From: CAVUEG01 sp963740525 | GTDB taxonomy: Bacteria > Actinomycetota > Actinomycetes > Propionibacteriales > Nocardioidaceae | Direction of reading: 5' to 3' | NCBI GenBank assembly: GCA_963740525.1 | Contig: CAVUEG010000008.1 | Span: 66,854 to 130,853, forward strand | Length of the DNA: 64,000 bases | Shown: piece by piece, positions 49,637-59,731 of the stretch | How the letters are laid out: the number at the start of each line of letters is the position of its first letter | Position numbering within the stretch: the first letter of the stretch is position 1 | Notes under the pieces: generated by a model | The model's input: the letters and a program-made list of their open reading frames with translations, nothing else | Told to the model about the DNA's origin: nothing | Database searches by the model: none | Program-made: the position numbers and the translations under genes

Positions 49637-52093
49637 ATGACCACTCGCAGCCTGACCGTCCTCGAGGCCGAGGAGCGTGCTGCGCTCCTCACCGTCGACC
49701 GCTACGACATCGCCGTCGACCTGACCGGACTGGCCGATGGGGACGAGTTCCGGTCCGTCTCCAGGATCGCCTTCCGGTGCGCCAGCCCCGGCGCCTCGAC
49801 GTACGTCGACTGCGCGGCCGAGGTCATCGCCGCCACCCTCAACGGCACCCCGATCGCCTCGGGTGACATCCAGGTCGACGGCCGGATCCAGCTCGAGAAC
49901 CTGGCCGCGGAGAACCTCCTCGTGGTCGACACCGTCCAGACCGACGTGCACCACGCCAACGGCATCCAGCGCACCGTCGACGAGCGTGACGGCAAGGTCT
50001 ACGTGTGGACGTCGTTCGAGCCTGATGACGCGCGCCGTGCCTGGGCCTGCTTCGACCAGCCCGACCTGAAGGCGCCGCACCGGTTCACCGTCACGGCCCC
50101 CTCCGACTGGCTGGTCACCAGCAACAGCGCCGTCGCGTCGGTCAGCGAGACCGACTCGAGCCGGGTCTGGGAGTTCCCCGACACACCGCGGCTCTCGACG
50201 TACGTCGCGGTCGTCAACGCCGGTCCCTTCCACGAGCTGCGCCGACAGCTCGGCGGTCATGACCTCGGTCTCTTCTGCCGCGCCTCCTTGGCACCGGCCC
50301 TGGACCGCGACGCGGACCAGCTCTTCGACCTCACCGCCCGTGGCCTGGAGTTCTTCGGCGACAAGTTCGGCAGCCCCTTCCCCCAGGAGAAGTACGACCA
50401 GGTGTTCGTTCCCGGGATGGGCGGTGCCATGGAGAACTGGGGTTGCGTGACCTGGAGCGACGCGTTCGTCTTCCCGACCCGGCCCACCGCCCAGCAGGAG
50501 GCGATCCGCACCGACGTGCTGTACCACGAGATGGCGCACATGTGGTTCGGCGACCTGGTGACCATGCAGTGGTGGGAGGACCTCTGGCTCAACGAGGCGT
50601 TCGCGAGCTGGGCCTCCCTCTGGGCGACTGTCGGCGTCACCGGCTCGCAGGAGCCCTGGGCGGACTTCGTGACCGACGAGGTCGCCGGGTATGCCGCCGA
50701 CATGGCGGTCACCACTCACCCGATCCGCCAGCCTGTCCATGACGTGGCCGCCGCGATGGCGTCGTTCGACTCGATCACCTACATCAAGGGTGCCGCCATG
50801 CTGCGCCAGCTGGTCGCCTACGTCGGCGAGGACGCGTTCCTCGCCGGCCTCAGGCTGTACTTCTCGCGTCATGCCTGGGGGAACACCCGCCTGAGCGACC
50901 TGATGGACGCGATCGCCGAGTCGTCCGGACGCGACCTCAACGGCTGGACGACGGACTGGCTGGACCGGGCCGGGACCGACACGCTGACCCTGAGCCGCGA
51001 GGGCGCCGGCTGGACTCTCCTGGCCGAGTCCCCCGACGGTGGGCGTCCACGACCGCACCGGGTCGACATCGGCGTCTACACCGCTGGGAGCGGCGGCCTG
51101 GTCCGGACCTCGACCACGTCGGTGGAGGTCGCCGGCGTGCGTACGCCGCTCCCGGACCTCGCTGAGGGCGACCTGCGGATCGTCAACGACGACGACCTGA
51201 CCTTCGCCGCGGTCCGTTCGGACCCGGAGTCCACCTCGCTGATGCTGAAGGACGCGGGGACGCTTCCGAGCTCCCTGAGCCGCGCCCTGGCCGTCAGCAC
51301 GGCCTGGGACATGCTCGTCAAGGCGGAGCTGTCCGCCGCCGACATGGTCGGCTGTGCCCTCTCCGGGATCGGTGGCGAGGACTCGGCGGCCCGGATCCAG
51401 GACATGCTCCTGCTCGCGATGAACGCTGCGGAGCTCTGGGCACCCGCCGACGACCGGGACCGGCTCTACGCCGACATCGCGGACGCCTGCGCGCCGTTGG
51501 CCGAGCGCGAGTCCCTCAGGCGTGAGGTCCTGCGGACGCTGGCCCGGACTGCGACCACGGACGCCCACCTCGACCTCGTCGACGCCCACACCGCCGGCGA
51601 CCCGGACCTCGAGTGGCTCTACCTGATCCGGCTCTCCGAGCTCGGGCGCGCCGACCAGGCCAGGGTGGAGGACCTCGAGTCCCGCGATCCCGACCCGGAG
51701 TCGGGGATCTCCGCGCTGGCGGTGCGTGCCACGAACGCCAACCTCGAGGACAAGGAGACCGTCTGGCAGGCGGTCTTCACCGAGCGCCGAGTGCCCAGCG
51801 GCAAGCTGATGCGGGTGTCGAAGGCGTTCTGGCAGCCCGGCCAGAGGGACCTGCTGGGGCCGTACGTCACGCGCTACTGCGACGAGATGGCCGCCATGGA
51901 CGGTGGAATGCTGGCCGTGGGCGCGATCGCGCACACCTTCTTCCCCTCGCTTCTCGGCGATCTCGCCCTGGTGGATGCCGCGGAGAAGGCCGCCACCGCC
52001 GAGGAGACCAGCCCGCTGGCTGCCTCGGTGCTGCGACAGCGCGCCGATCTGCAGCGCCGGATGCTGCGCGCCAGAGGCGCCGCAGGCGTCTGA
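49637..52093 (+). CDS. pepN: aminopeptidase N (M1 family)
   Basis: 818-residue zinc aminopeptidase from ATG 49637. Exopeptidase motif GGAMENWGCVTW, zinc site HEMAHMWFGDLVTMQWWEDLWLNEAFASW (HExxH with the downstream Glu), and the C-terminal ERAP1-like helical domain. It hydrolyses N-terminal residues of peptides in the cytoplasm. It is the only rightward gene between the NUDIX gene and pyrG, an insertion into the core order. Confidence 0.93.
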   Translation: MTTRSLTVLEAEERAALLTVDRYDIAVDLTGLADGDEFRSVSRIAFRCASPGASTYVDCAAEVIAATLNGTPIASGDIQVDGRIQLENLAAENLLVVDTVQTDVHHANGIQRTVDERDGKVYVWTSFEPDDARRAWACFDQPDLKAPHRFTVTAPSDWLVTSNSAVASVSETDSSRVWEFPDTPRLSTYVAVVNAGPFHELRRQLGGHDLGLFCRASLAPALDRDADQLFDLTARGLEFFGDKFGSPFPQEKYDQVFVPGMGGAMENWGCVTWSDAFVFPTRPTAQQEAIRTDVLYHEMAHMWFGDLVTMQWWEDLWLNEAFASWASLWATVGVTGSQEPWADFVTDEVAGYAADMAVTTHPIRQPVHDVAAAMASFDSITYIKGAAMLRQLVAYVGEDAFLAGLRLYFSRHAWGNTRLSDLMDAIAESSGRDLNGWTTDWLDRAGTDTLTLSREGAGWTLLAESPDGGRPRPHRVDIGVYTAGSGGLVRTSTTSVEVAGVRTPLPDLAEGDLRIVNDDDLTFAAVRSDPESTSLMLKDAGTLPSSLSRALAVSTAWDMLVKAELSAADMVGCALSGIGGEDSAARIQDMLLLAMNAAELWAPADDRDRLYADIADACAPLAERESLRREVLRTLARTATTDAHLDLVDAHTAGDPDLEWLYLIRLSELGRADQARVEDLESRDPDPESGISALAVRATNANLEDKETVWQAVFTERRVPSGKLMRVSKAFWQPGQRDLLGPYVTRYCDEMAAMDGGMLAVGAIAHTFFPSLLGDLALVDAAEKAATAEETSPLAASVLRQRADLQRRMLRARGAAGV

Positions 52094-52113
52094 CGGGCTC
52101 ACGTCGTCCCGAC

Positions 52114-52150
52114 GACCGGGCTGGGTCGGACCGGGCTGGGTCAGACCGGG
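52114..52150 (+). repeat. 15-bp tandem repeat, 2.5 copies
   Basis: gaccgggctgggtcg at 52114-52128, gaccgggctgggtca at 52129-52143, then gaccggg at 52144-52150. It lies in the 76-bp gap between the convergent pepN and pyrG ends. Confidence 0.75.
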
Positions 52151-52169
52151 GTGGCAAGACCGAAGTGGG

Positions 52170-53927
52170 TCAGCCGGCGTCGACGCCCCGCTCCTCGTCC
52201 CTGCGGCGGAGCCCGGACTCGTCGATCGGGAAGCGCAGCTCCCGCTGACGGGCGATCGCTGCACCCACCAGGCCGACGAAGAGCGGGTGTGGCCGGGTCG
52301 GACGCGAGCGGAGCTCGGGGTGCGCCTGCGTGCTGACGTAGTACGGGTGCACCTCGGCGGGAAGCTCGACGTACTCGACCAGGTTGTTGTCCGGCGAGGT
52401 GCCGGAGAAGACCAGGCCGGCGCTCTCCAACCGGTCCCGGTAGGCGTTGTTGACCTCGTACCGGTGGCGGTGGCGCTCCTCGACCTTCGCCTCGCCGTAC
52501 GTCGCCCGGACGACGGAGCCGTCCTTGAGCTCGGCGGGGTAGAGCCCCAGTCGCATGGTGCCGCCGAGGTCTCCGGCGCCCTCCACGAACGCCTTCTGCT
52601 CCTCCATGGTGGCGATCACCGGCTCGGAACAGTTCTCGTCGAACTCGGTCGATGCGGCCTCGGGAAGGCCGGCGACGTTGCGGGCGTACTCGATCACCAT
52701 GCACTGCAGGCCCAGGCAGAGGCCAAGCGTCGGGATGCCGTGGGTCCGCGTGTAGGTGAGAGCGCCGAGCTTGCCCTCGATGCCGCGGATCCCGAAGCCG
52801 CCCGGCACGCAGACGGCGTCCACGTCGTGCAGGTTCCGCGCGGCACCCTCGGGGGTGTCACAGGCATCCGAAGGCACCCACCGAAGGTTGATCTTGGCCT
52901 CATGGGCGAAGCCACCGGCGCGCAGAGCCTCGGCCACCGAGAGGTAGGCGTCCGGAAGGTCGACGTACTTGCCGACGAGGGCGACCGTGACCTCCTCCGT
53001 CGGTCGGTGCACCCGGTGGAGCAGGTCGTCCCACAGGGTCCAGTCGACGTCCCGGAAGGGCAGGTTCAGCCGGCGTACGACGTAGGCGTCGAGCCCCTCG
53101 GAGTGCAGGACCCGAGGGATGTCGTAGATCGACGGGGCGTCGGCCGCGGTGACCACGGCCTCCTCGTCGACGTCGCACATCAGCGAGATCTTGCGCTTCA
53201 CGCTCTGGGGGATCTCCCGGTCCGCACGGCACACGATCGCGTCCGGCTGGACACCGATGGAGCGGAGCGCGGCAACCGAGTGCTGCGTGGGCTTGGTCTT
53301 GAGCTCGCCTGATGGGCCGATGAACGGCACCAGCGAGACGTGGAGGAAGAAGACGTTGTCGCGGCCGACGTCGTGTCGCACCTGGCGGATCGACTCCAGG
53401 AACGGCAGCGACTCGATGTCGCCGACGGTGCCACCGACCTCGGTGATCACCACGTCGACCTCGGGGCCACCCATGGAGCGGATGCGGTCCTTGATCTCGT
53501 TGGTGATGTGGGGAATCACCTGCACCGTGTCGCCCAGGTAGTCACCGCGACGCTCCTTGGCGATGACCTCGCTGTACACCTGGCCGGTCGTGACGTTCGC
53601 GTTGGCCGACAGGTCGGTGTCGAGGAACCGCTCGTAGTGCCCGACGTCGAGGTCGGTCTCCGCACCGTCGTTGGTCACGAAGACCTCGCCGTGCTGGAAC
53701 GGGTTCATCGTTCCGGGGTCGACGTTGAGGTACGGGTCGAGCTTCTGCATCGTGACCCGGAGGCCACGGGCCTTCAGCAGGGAGCCGAGGCTGGACGCCG
53801 TCAGGCCCTTGCCGAGCGAGGAGGCGACGCCGCCAGTGACGAAGACGTGCTTGGTCGGCTGCGATGCTGCCAAGGAAACTCCCGTGGTCTCGTGTGCTGG
53901 AGAGCGATCGATGGAACGATCCTCCAC
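52170..53927 (-). CDS. pyrG: CTP synthase
   Basis: 585 residues as opened at 53927. The start is uncertain: a TTG at 53873 follows gggag and gives LAASQPTKHVFVTGG, the usual N-terminus, so the true protein may be ~567 residues. The synthase domain has VFVTGGVASSLGKGLTASSLG (P-loop) and the DPYLNVDPGTMNPFQHGEVFVTNDG block; the glutaminase domain has LGLCLGLQCMV with the catalytic Cys. It makes CTP from UTP, ATP and glutamine. Confidence 0.95.
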   Translation of the reverse strand: MEDRSIDRSPAHETTGVSLAASQPTKHVFVTGGVASSLGKGLTASSLGSLLKARGLRVTMQKLDPYLNVDPGTMNPFQHGEVFVTNDGAETDLDVGHYERFLDTDLSANANVTTGQVYSEVIAKERRGDYLGDTVQVIPHITNEIKDRIRSMGGPEVDVVITEVGGTVGDIESLPFLESIRQVRHDVGRDNVFFLHVSLVPFIGPSGELKTKPTQHSVAALRSIGVQPDAIVCRADREIPQSVKRKISLMCDVDEEAVVTAADAPSIYDIPRVLHSEGLDAYVVRRLNLPFRDVDWTLWDDLLHRVHRPTEEVTVALVGKYVDLPDAYLSVAEALRAGGFAHEAKINLRWVPSDACDTPEGAARNLHDVDAVCVPGGFGIRGIEGKLGALTYTRTHGIPTLGLCLGLQCMVIEYARNVAGLPEAASTEFDENCSEPVIATMEEQKAFVEGAGDLGGTMRLGLYPAELKDGSVVRATYGEAKVEERHRHRYEVNNAYRDRLESAGLVFSGTSPDNNLVEYVELPAEVHPYYVSTQAHPELRSRPTRPHPLFVGLVGAAIARQRELRFPIDESGLRRRDEERGVDAG

Positions 53928-53991
53928 GGGGTTTCACCCTACCAACACCTGGCGGCGGCGGTGACCAACCCGCCGGAAAGTGTGGTCCCGC

Positions 53992-54960
53992 TCACTGAGA
54001 CTTGGTGGAGTCCTCGCCTGCCAGCGCGCCGGGCATCGCCCCATCGGGGGCGTCGACAGCCCCGTAGTGCCCGGTGTTGCCGGCGGCCTGCTCGGCCAGC
54101 GCCAGGACCGCTACGAGCTGTCCGGTCGTGCCGGTGACCGAGTCGACGGTCGAGACGTCCCGAGCGGCCGCCACGTCGTTCTGGATCGCGTCGACCAGCC
54201 CGTTGCGACTGGCGGAGCTGACCGGGCCGGCGACCACCACTCCGTCGGTGTGGGCATCCACGGCCGTCAGCAGGGCGGTGAGGATGGAGTTTTGGGCCTG
54301 CTGCTCGGGAGTGTCGGCCTGCCCTTCGCCGGCGACGACCAGCACCAGGCTGCCGCGGGTGACCGGGTCTCCGGCACTGGACATCAGGCCCGCGGTGTCG
54401 AGCCCGGAGAGGATCCCGCCGGAGGACTCGTCGAGCGGAGCCCCGGCGTCGATCTCGGTGCCGATGGCCCGGGCGATCAGGGCGCCCATCCGGTCGTAGC
54501 CGGTCGCCCCGTCCGGCACCGTGACGTCCTTGGTCCCGTCGAGCAGCTGGCTGCCCAGCTCGTCGACGAGCTGCTTCTGGGCGGGATTCACCAAGTCGTC
54601 GCCGACCCGATAGGTGCCCGCGATGGAGCCGCCCGCCTGCTTGACGAACTCAGTCGTGGCGGTGACGGCCACGTCCGAGGCACCCGGGAGTACGACGACC
54701 GAGATCGGCCGGGAGGCGAGCTTGCCCCGCAGCAGCCCGGGGGCGACGGTCTGGGCGAACGACCCGTTGAACCGTGCCACCAGGTGGAGCTCGGAGATCT
54801 CCGACTGGAGCTTCGCCTTGCGCTCCCGGTCGGCCGCGACCTGCTTGACCAGGCTGTTGTCCACCTCGCCCTTCAGCGGGCCGCCTCCGAGGGCGATGCC
54901 GATCGCGAGGGCCAGGAAGACCGAGACGATCGAGACGATGTGGTAGCGGAAGGAGATCAC
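53992..54960 (-). CDS. mctB: MctB-like copper transport/outer-layer protein
   Basis: 322 residues from GTG 54960 (GTGA overlap with the steA stop). It begins ISFRYHIVSIVSVFLALAIGIALG, a single membrane helix, followed by a coiled coil (VKQVAADRERKAKLQSEISELHL) and a Ser/Ala-rich body. This matches M. tuberculosis Rv1698 (MctB), implicated in copper efflux; Nocardioides lacks a mycobacterial outer membrane, so the role may differ. It is next to steA as in mycobacteria. Confidence 0.8.
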   Translation of the reverse strand: MISFRYHIVSIVSVFLALAIGIALGGGPLKGEVDNSLVKQVAADRERKAKLQSEISELHLVARFNGSFAQTVAPGLLRGKLASRPISVVVLPGASDVAVTATTEFVKQAGGSIAGTYRVGDDLVNPAQKQLVDELGSQLLDGTKDVTVPDGATGYDRMGALIARAIGTEIDAGAPLDESSGGILSGLDTAGLMSSAGDPVTRGSLVLVVAGEGQADTPEQQAQNSILTALLTAVDAHTDGVVVAGPVSSASRNGLVDAIQNDVAAARDVSTVDSVTGTTGQLVAVLALAEQAAGNTGHYGAVDAPDGAMPGALAGEDSTKSQ

Positions 54961-56165
54961 GAGGAGCCTCCGAGCAGATCGGGCATACGGGACCAGACGT
55001 CCTGCCACCATTCGTGGCCGATAGGGGTGACGTTGACGGCGATCAGAAGAGCGATGAGAGCGGCGAGGATCACGACCGCCAGGTGCCAGGTGCGCACCCG
55101 GCCGGCGTACAGCTGCGGGACGGCCTTGGCCTCGACGATCTTGGGACCGACCCGGAGCCGGGTCAGGAAGGTGCTTGCCTGTCCGGCCCGGTGCCGGTCC
55201 AGGAACTCGTCGAGCGTGGCATGGGAGCCGACGCAGATGATCAGACTGCTGCCGGACAGGTCGGCCAGGAGCATGGCCACGTCCTCGCTGGTGCCGGTGG
55301 CCGCGAAGTCGCGGTGCCGCACTCCCAGCCGCTCCAGCCGGTCCGAGCCGACCACCCGACCCGACCGGTCGGTGTGCAGGACCACGTCCCGAGCCTGTCG
55401 CAGTGCCTTGTCGCTGACCGCCGAGGGGCGTCCGGACGCGCCGGAGCCGGACTGGCCCAGGCCCTGCTCGCCGACCACGACGATGTCGGGTCGGTGGTGG
55501 GCAGCGATCAGCGCGTCCGCTCCCCCGTCGACCCCGATCAGCACCGGCTTCTGCTCGCCGATGTAGCGCCGGAGTCGACGCAGGTCCTCGCGGTAGTCGT
55601 AGCCACGGACCACCACCACCGCCGGACGACCGGACATGCGCGTCTTCACCGACGGCGCGCCGAGGCCGTGCAGCAGCAGGTCCTGCTCGCGTCGGAGGAA
55701 CTCCGTGGTGTTGTGGGTGAAGCTCTCGAGCTGGGTGGTCAGGCCGGCCCGCGCCTGCTCCATCCGAACCCCGATGTCGTCCGCGGTGACGGGGTGCGCC
55801 TCGAGGACCAGCCGGTCACCGGCGTACACACAACCGTCCTGGATCCGGACCCGCTGACCTTCCCTGACCAGGCCGAAGATCCCGCTGCCGACCTCGTCGA
55901 CCAGGACCACGCCGGCGCGCAGGAGCAGGTCGGGACCGAGAGTGGGGTAGCGACCCGAGATGCTCGCCGAGGCGTTGATCACCGCGACCACGCCGGCGTC
56001 GACGAGCGCTTCGGCCGTCGCACGGTCGAGATCGAGGTGGTCGATCACGGCGATGTCGCCGGACGAGACGCGCCCGACCACCGAGCGCGTACGACGGTCC
56101 ACGCGGGCGGTGCCGCTGACTCCGGGCAGGCTGTCACCGGACTTGGTACGCGAGGGGAACTTCAT
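54957..56165 (-). CDS. steA: SteA-like cytokinetic protein
   Basis: 402 residues. TGTARVDRRTRSVVGRVSSGDIAVIDHLDLDRATAEALVDAGVVAVINA is the family core, with a thiamine-pyrophosphokinase-like region (IGEQKPVLIGVDGGADALI) and a C-terminal membrane helix (HLAVVILAALIALLIAVNVTPIG). In Corynebacterium SteA works with SteB (MctB/Rv1698-type protein) in daughter-cell separation. ATG start; gene order recN-steA-mctB-pyrG is conserved. Confidence 0.85.
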   Translation of the reverse strand: MKFPSRTKSGDSLPGVSGTARVDRRTRSVVGRVSSGDIAVIDHLDLDRATAEALVDAGVVAVINASASISGRYPTLGPDLLLRAGVVLVDEVGSGIFGLVREGQRVRIQDGCVYAGDRLVLEAHPVTADDIGVRMEQARAGLTTQLESFTHNTTEFLRREQDLLLHGLGAPSVKTRMSGRPAVVVVRGYDYREDLRRLRRYIGEQKPVLIGVDGGADALIAAHHRPDIVVVGEQGLGQSGSGASGRPSAVSDKALRQARDVVLHTDRSGRVVGSDRLERLGVRHRDFAATGTSEDVAMLLADLSGSSLIICVGSHATLDEFLDRHRAGQASTFLTRLRVGPKIVEAKAVPQLYAGRVRTWHLAVVILAALIALLIAVNVTPIGHEWWQDVWSRMPDLLGGSS

Positions 56166-56218
56166 GGCGGGGCAATCCTGCCACGCAGGCCCAGCGGATC
56201 TTCGCAGCGCACCGGGAG

Positions 56219-57958
56219 TCAGCGGGTCGCGTGATCTACCCCACGCGCGGTCTCCAGCAGCTCCTGGGCGTGGGCCAGCGCCGTGTCGGAGTCCTCGAGC
56301 CCGGCGAGCATGCGGGAGAGCTCACGGACCCGCTCATCCTCACCGAGGGTCACCAGCCCCGACGTGGTCACCCGGCCGTCGCTCGACTTGCTCACCACGA
56401 CGTGCCGGTCGGCGAAGGCCGCCACCTGGGGCAGGTGGGTCACCACGAGGACCTGAGCGTGCCTGGCCAGGGCCGCGAGACGACGGCCGACCTCCACGGC
56501 GGCCTTGCCGCCCACCCCGGCGTCGACCTCGTCGAAGACGAAGGTGGGGACCGGGTTGCTGTCGGCGAGGGAGACCTCGACCGCCAGCATCACCCGTGAG
56601 AGCTCGCCGCCGGAGGCACCCTTGTGCAACGGTCGCGGCTCCGCGCCGACGTTGGCGGCGAGCAGGATCTCGATCTCGTCGATGCCCGAGGACGTGAAGC
56701 GCAGCAGCCGGCCGTCCACCTCCAGGCCGGCGGTCGGCTCGGTCGCCTCGACCTGGCGTACATCGACGATGACCCGGGCGTGCGGCATCGCCAGCTGCCC
56801 GAGCTCCTCGTCGACCGCTGCCGCAAGCCGCAGGGCAGCCTCGGAGCGGGCCGCGGAGAGCTCGGAGGCCAGGCCCGCCAGTCGTGCCCGCTGGTCGGCA
56901 CACGCGCCCCTGAGCTCCTCGATCCGTTCGTCGGTCCCGTCGAGCTCGAGCAGGCGAGAGGATGCCTCCTGGGCCCAGGCCAGCACGTCGTCGATGGTCT
57001 CGCCGTACTTGCGGGTCAGGCCGGTCAGTGCCGCCCGGCGCTCGGAGACCGCAGCGAGCCTGGCCGGGTCGGTCTCGAGCCGGCTCGCATAGGAGGCCAC
57101 GTCGGCGGCCACGTCCGCCAGCAGGTAGCTCACCTCGGCCAGCCGGTCGGCGAGCTCGGCGGCCTCGACGTCGTGGTCGCGGACGCCGTCGAGCAGGGTG
57201 CGCGCGGCAGCCGCGGCGCCCAGGGCGTCGGGACCGCCGTTCTCGGCGGAGAGGCTCTCACGCGCTCCCTCGGCCGCTGTGCGCAGCGTGTCGGCGAACC
57301 CGAGGCGCGCCTCGTCGGCGGCGAGCTGCACGTCCTCGCCCGGAGCCGGGTCCACGGCCTCGACTTCCGCCAGCCCGAACCGCAGCAGGTCGGCCTCGCG
57401 GGCTCGCTCCCGAGCGGAATAGACGACCTCGCGCAGCTCCGCCTCGGTCGTCCGGAGCTCGGCGTGCAGGGCGGCGTACCGCGCCAGCTTGGGCTCGGTG
57501 CCCGCGAACCGGTCGAGCTGGTCACGCTGGGCGGCCGGGTGGAGCAGCCGGTGCTGGTCGGACTGTCCGTGGACGGCGACCAGCGGGTCTGCCAGCCCGG
57601 ACAGCGCGGAGACCGGGACCGAGGCGCCGCCGACATACGCGCGCGAGCGGCCCTCGCTGGAGATCTGGCGGGCGAGCAGCAGCCGGTCGTCCTCGACCAG
57701 GCCCCCTGCGTCCTCCACGGACTGACGAACGACGCGGGCGCGACCGAGGAGGGAGACCACGCCCTCGACCCGAGCGGCCTTCGCCCCGGTGCGTACGGCG
57801 CCCGAGTCGGCGCGACCGCCGAGAAGCAGCCCGAGGGCGGTGACGATCATGGTCTTTCCGGCACCCGTCTCACCGGTGATCACGGTCAGGCCGGGGCCGA
57901 GCTCGAGAACGGACTCCTCGATCACCCCCAGCCCGGTGATCCGGATCTCCTCAAGCAT
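56219..57958 (-). CDS. recN: DNA repair protein RecN
   Basis: 579 residues from ATG 57958 (MLEEIRITGLGVIEESVLELG). SMC-like ATPase: Walker A GETGAGKTMIVTALGLLLGG, coiled-coil middle, signature SGGELSRVMLAVEV and Walker B VFDEVDAGVGG. It acts in double-strand-break repair. Open frame extends a few codons further up, but this start is the family one and overlaps the NAD kinase stop by eight bases. Confidence 0.95.
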   Translation of the reverse strand: MLEEIRITGLGVIEESVLELGPGLTVITGETGAGKTMIVTALGLLLGGRADSGAVRTGAKAARVEGVVSLLGRARVVRQSVEDAGGLVEDDRLLLARQISSEGRSRAYVGGASVPVSALSGLADPLVAVHGQSDQHRLLHPAAQRDQLDRFAGTEPKLARYAALHAELRTTEAELREVVYSARERAREADLLRFGLAEVEAVDPAPGEDVQLAADEARLGFADTLRTAAEGARESLSAENGGPDALGAAAAARTLLDGVRDHDVEAAELADRLAEVSYLLADVAADVASYASRLETDPARLAAVSERRAALTGLTRKYGETIDDVLAWAQEASSRLLELDGTDERIEELRGACADQRARLAGLASELSAARSEAALRLAAAVDEELGQLAMPHARVIVDVRQVEATEPTAGLEVDGRLLRFTSSGIDEIEILLAANVGAEPRPLHKGASGGELSRVMLAVEVSLADSNPVPTFVFDEVDAGVGGKAAVEVGRRLAALARHAQVLVVTHLPQVAAFADRHVVVSKSSDGRVTTSGLVTLGEDERVRELSRMLAGLEDSDTALAHAQELLETARGVDHATR

Positions 57959-58892
57959 CGTCGGAGGCCTTGCCACGGCGGCGCTCGCTGGCACCCCGCC
58001 AGCCTTCGACGGGCAGGTCGAACTTGGCCACCAGCCGGTCGGTGAACGGCGCCTGGTGCAGCCTCACCAGCCGCACCGGGTTGCGGCCTCGTCGTACCTC
58101 GATCCGGGCTCCGGGCGGCAGTTCCACGGTGCGACGTCCGTCGCACCACAGGACGCCAGCGCCCTGCGTGCGGGCCAGCACCTCGACCGCCAGCACCGAG
58201 GAGGGGGCCACGACCATCGGGCGGGCGAACAGCGCGTGGGCGCTGATCGGCACCATCAGCAGCGCCTCGACGCTGGGCCACACGATCGGGCCGCCGGCGC
58301 TGAAGTTGTAGGCCGTGCTGCCGGTGGGTGTCGCGCAGACGACACCGTCGCACCCCCACCGCGAGAGCGGACGACCGTCGACCTCGACGACCACCTCGAG
58401 CATCCGTTGGCGGGCAGCCTTCTCCACCGAGGCCTCGTTCAGTGCCCAGGTCGTCGTGACCAGCTCCTTGCCGCGGAACACCGACACGTCGAGCGTCAGC
58501 CGCTCCTCCGCCGTGTAGCGGCGGGCCACGATGGACTCGATCGTGAACTCCACGTCGTCGGACTCGGCCTCGGCCAGGAAGCCGACGTGGCCGAGGTTCA
58601 CACCCAGCAACGGGGTGCCGACCTCACGGGTCAGCTCGGCGGCTCGCAAGATGGTCCCGTCCCCGCCGATCACGACCGCGAGCTCGCAGCCCTCACTGGC
58701 CTGGGGGCCGGCCTCCACGGTCTCGACACCCTCGGGAGCCGGGTCCAGGTCGTCGTACTCGTCCTTGAGCAGGCGTACGGCGATCCCGTGCGCGGCCAGC
58801 GACGTACAGAACTGGCGGGTCACCTCGCGGGCCTCGTCCCGACCCGTGTGGGTCAGCACCAGCACGCGTCGGGGCGTCGCGTCGTCGGTCAC
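57951..58892 (-). CDS. nadK: NAD kinase
   Basis: 313 residues making NADP from NAD and ATP/polyphosphate. VVIGGDGTILRAAEL (GGDGT), LGVNLGHVGFLAE, CATPTGSTAYNFSAGGPIVWP and PISAHALFARPMVV are the family blocks. Coupled to tlyA (four-base overlap) and recN (eight-base overlap). Confidence 0.95.
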   Translation of the reverse strand: MTDDATPRRVLVLTHTGRDEAREVTRQFCTSLAAHGIAVRLLKDEYDDLDPAPEGVETVEAGPQASEGCELAVVIGGDGTILRAAELTREVGTPLLGVNLGHVGFLAEAESDDVEFTIESIVARRYTAEERLTLDVSVFRGKELVTTTWALNEASVEKAARQRMLEVVVEVDGRPLSRWGCDGVVCATPTGSTAYNFSAGGPIVWPSVEALLMVPISAHALFARPMVVAPSSVLAVEVLARTQGAGVLWCDGRRTVELPPGARIEVRRGRNPVRLVRLHQAPFTDRLVAKFDLPVEGWRGASERRRGKASDDA

Positions 58893-59725
58893 GGGCCCAC
58901 CTTCTCACCCGGCGCCCCCCAGGAGGCGGTGCGGAGTGCCTCCTGGGCGATGTCGTCATCGGTGACGGTGCGGCCCCCGGCGCGGAGCCAGAGGAAGAAC
59001 TCGACGTTCCCGGAGGGACCGGGCAGGGGGCTCGTGGTGACCGCGAGGGCACCCCAGCCCTCGGCCTCTGCCGCCGCAGCGATCTTCGAGACGGCAGCGG
59101 CGCGTTGTCCGGGCTCGCGCACCACCCCACCCTTGGGAATGTGCTCCTTGCCGACCTCGAACTGGGGCTTGACCATCAGGGCCAGGTCTCCGTCGGGGGC
59201 GGTCACCCCGATCAAGGGCGACAGCACCAGCCCCAGGGAGATGAAGGACAGGTCACCTACGACGAGGTCGACGGGACCGCCGATGGTCTCCAGGGTGAGC
59301 TCGCGGATGTTGGTGCGGTCGTGCACCCGCACCCGCTGGTCCTGCCGGATCGACCAGGCCAGCTGCCCGTAGCCGACGTCGACCGCGACCACCTCGGACG
59401 CACCCTGGCGGAGCAGGACGTCGGTGAAGCCGCCGGTCGAGGCGCCGGCATCCAGGCACCGACGGCCGGCCACCACGAGCCCCTGCTCCGCGAAGACGGC
59501 GAGGGCACCAGCGAGCTTGTGCCCGCCGCGGGAGACGTAGTCGGGCTTGTCCGGATCGGCGCGGACCACGAGGTCGACGTCGGTGCTGACTCCGGTGGCG
59601 GGCTTGGCGGCCACTACCCCGCCGACGGTCACGCGGCGAGCCGTGATCAGCTCGCTGGCGTGCTCACGCGAGCGAGCCAGCCCTCGGCGTACCAGCTCGG
59701 CGTCGAGCCGCAGGCGGCGCGGCAT
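58889..59725 (-). CDS. tlyA: TlyA-family rRNA (cytidine-2'-O)-methyltransferase
   Basis: 278 residues. N-terminal S4 domain (LDAELVRRGLARSREHASELITARRVTVGG), then an FtsJ-type methyltransferase: CLDAGASTGGFTDVLLRQGAS (SAM loop), VDVGYGQLAW and VVGDLSFISL. In mycobacteria it methylates 16S C1409 and 23S C1920 and gives capreomycin sensitivity. It overlaps the NAD kinase start. Confidence 0.93.
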   Translation of the reverse strand: MPRRLRLDAELVRRGLARSREHASELITARRVTVGGVVAAKPATGVSTDVDLVVRADPDKPDYVSRGGHKLAGALAVFAEQGLVVAGRRCLDAGASTGGFTDVLLRQGASEVVAVDVGYGQLAWSIRQDQRVRVHDRTNIRELTLETIGGPVDLVVGDLSFISLGLVLSPLIGVTAPDGDLALMVKPQFEVGKEHIPKGGVVREPGQRAAAVSKIAAAAEAEGWGALAVTTSPLPGPSGNVEFFLWLRAGGRTVTDDDIAQEALRTASWGAPGEKVGP

Positions 59726-59731
59726 GAGCGC

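Noticed and set aside
49577..52264. 895-codon open frame opposite pepN
   Set aside because: A shadow of the M1 peptidase, whose conserved motifs read in the other direction.
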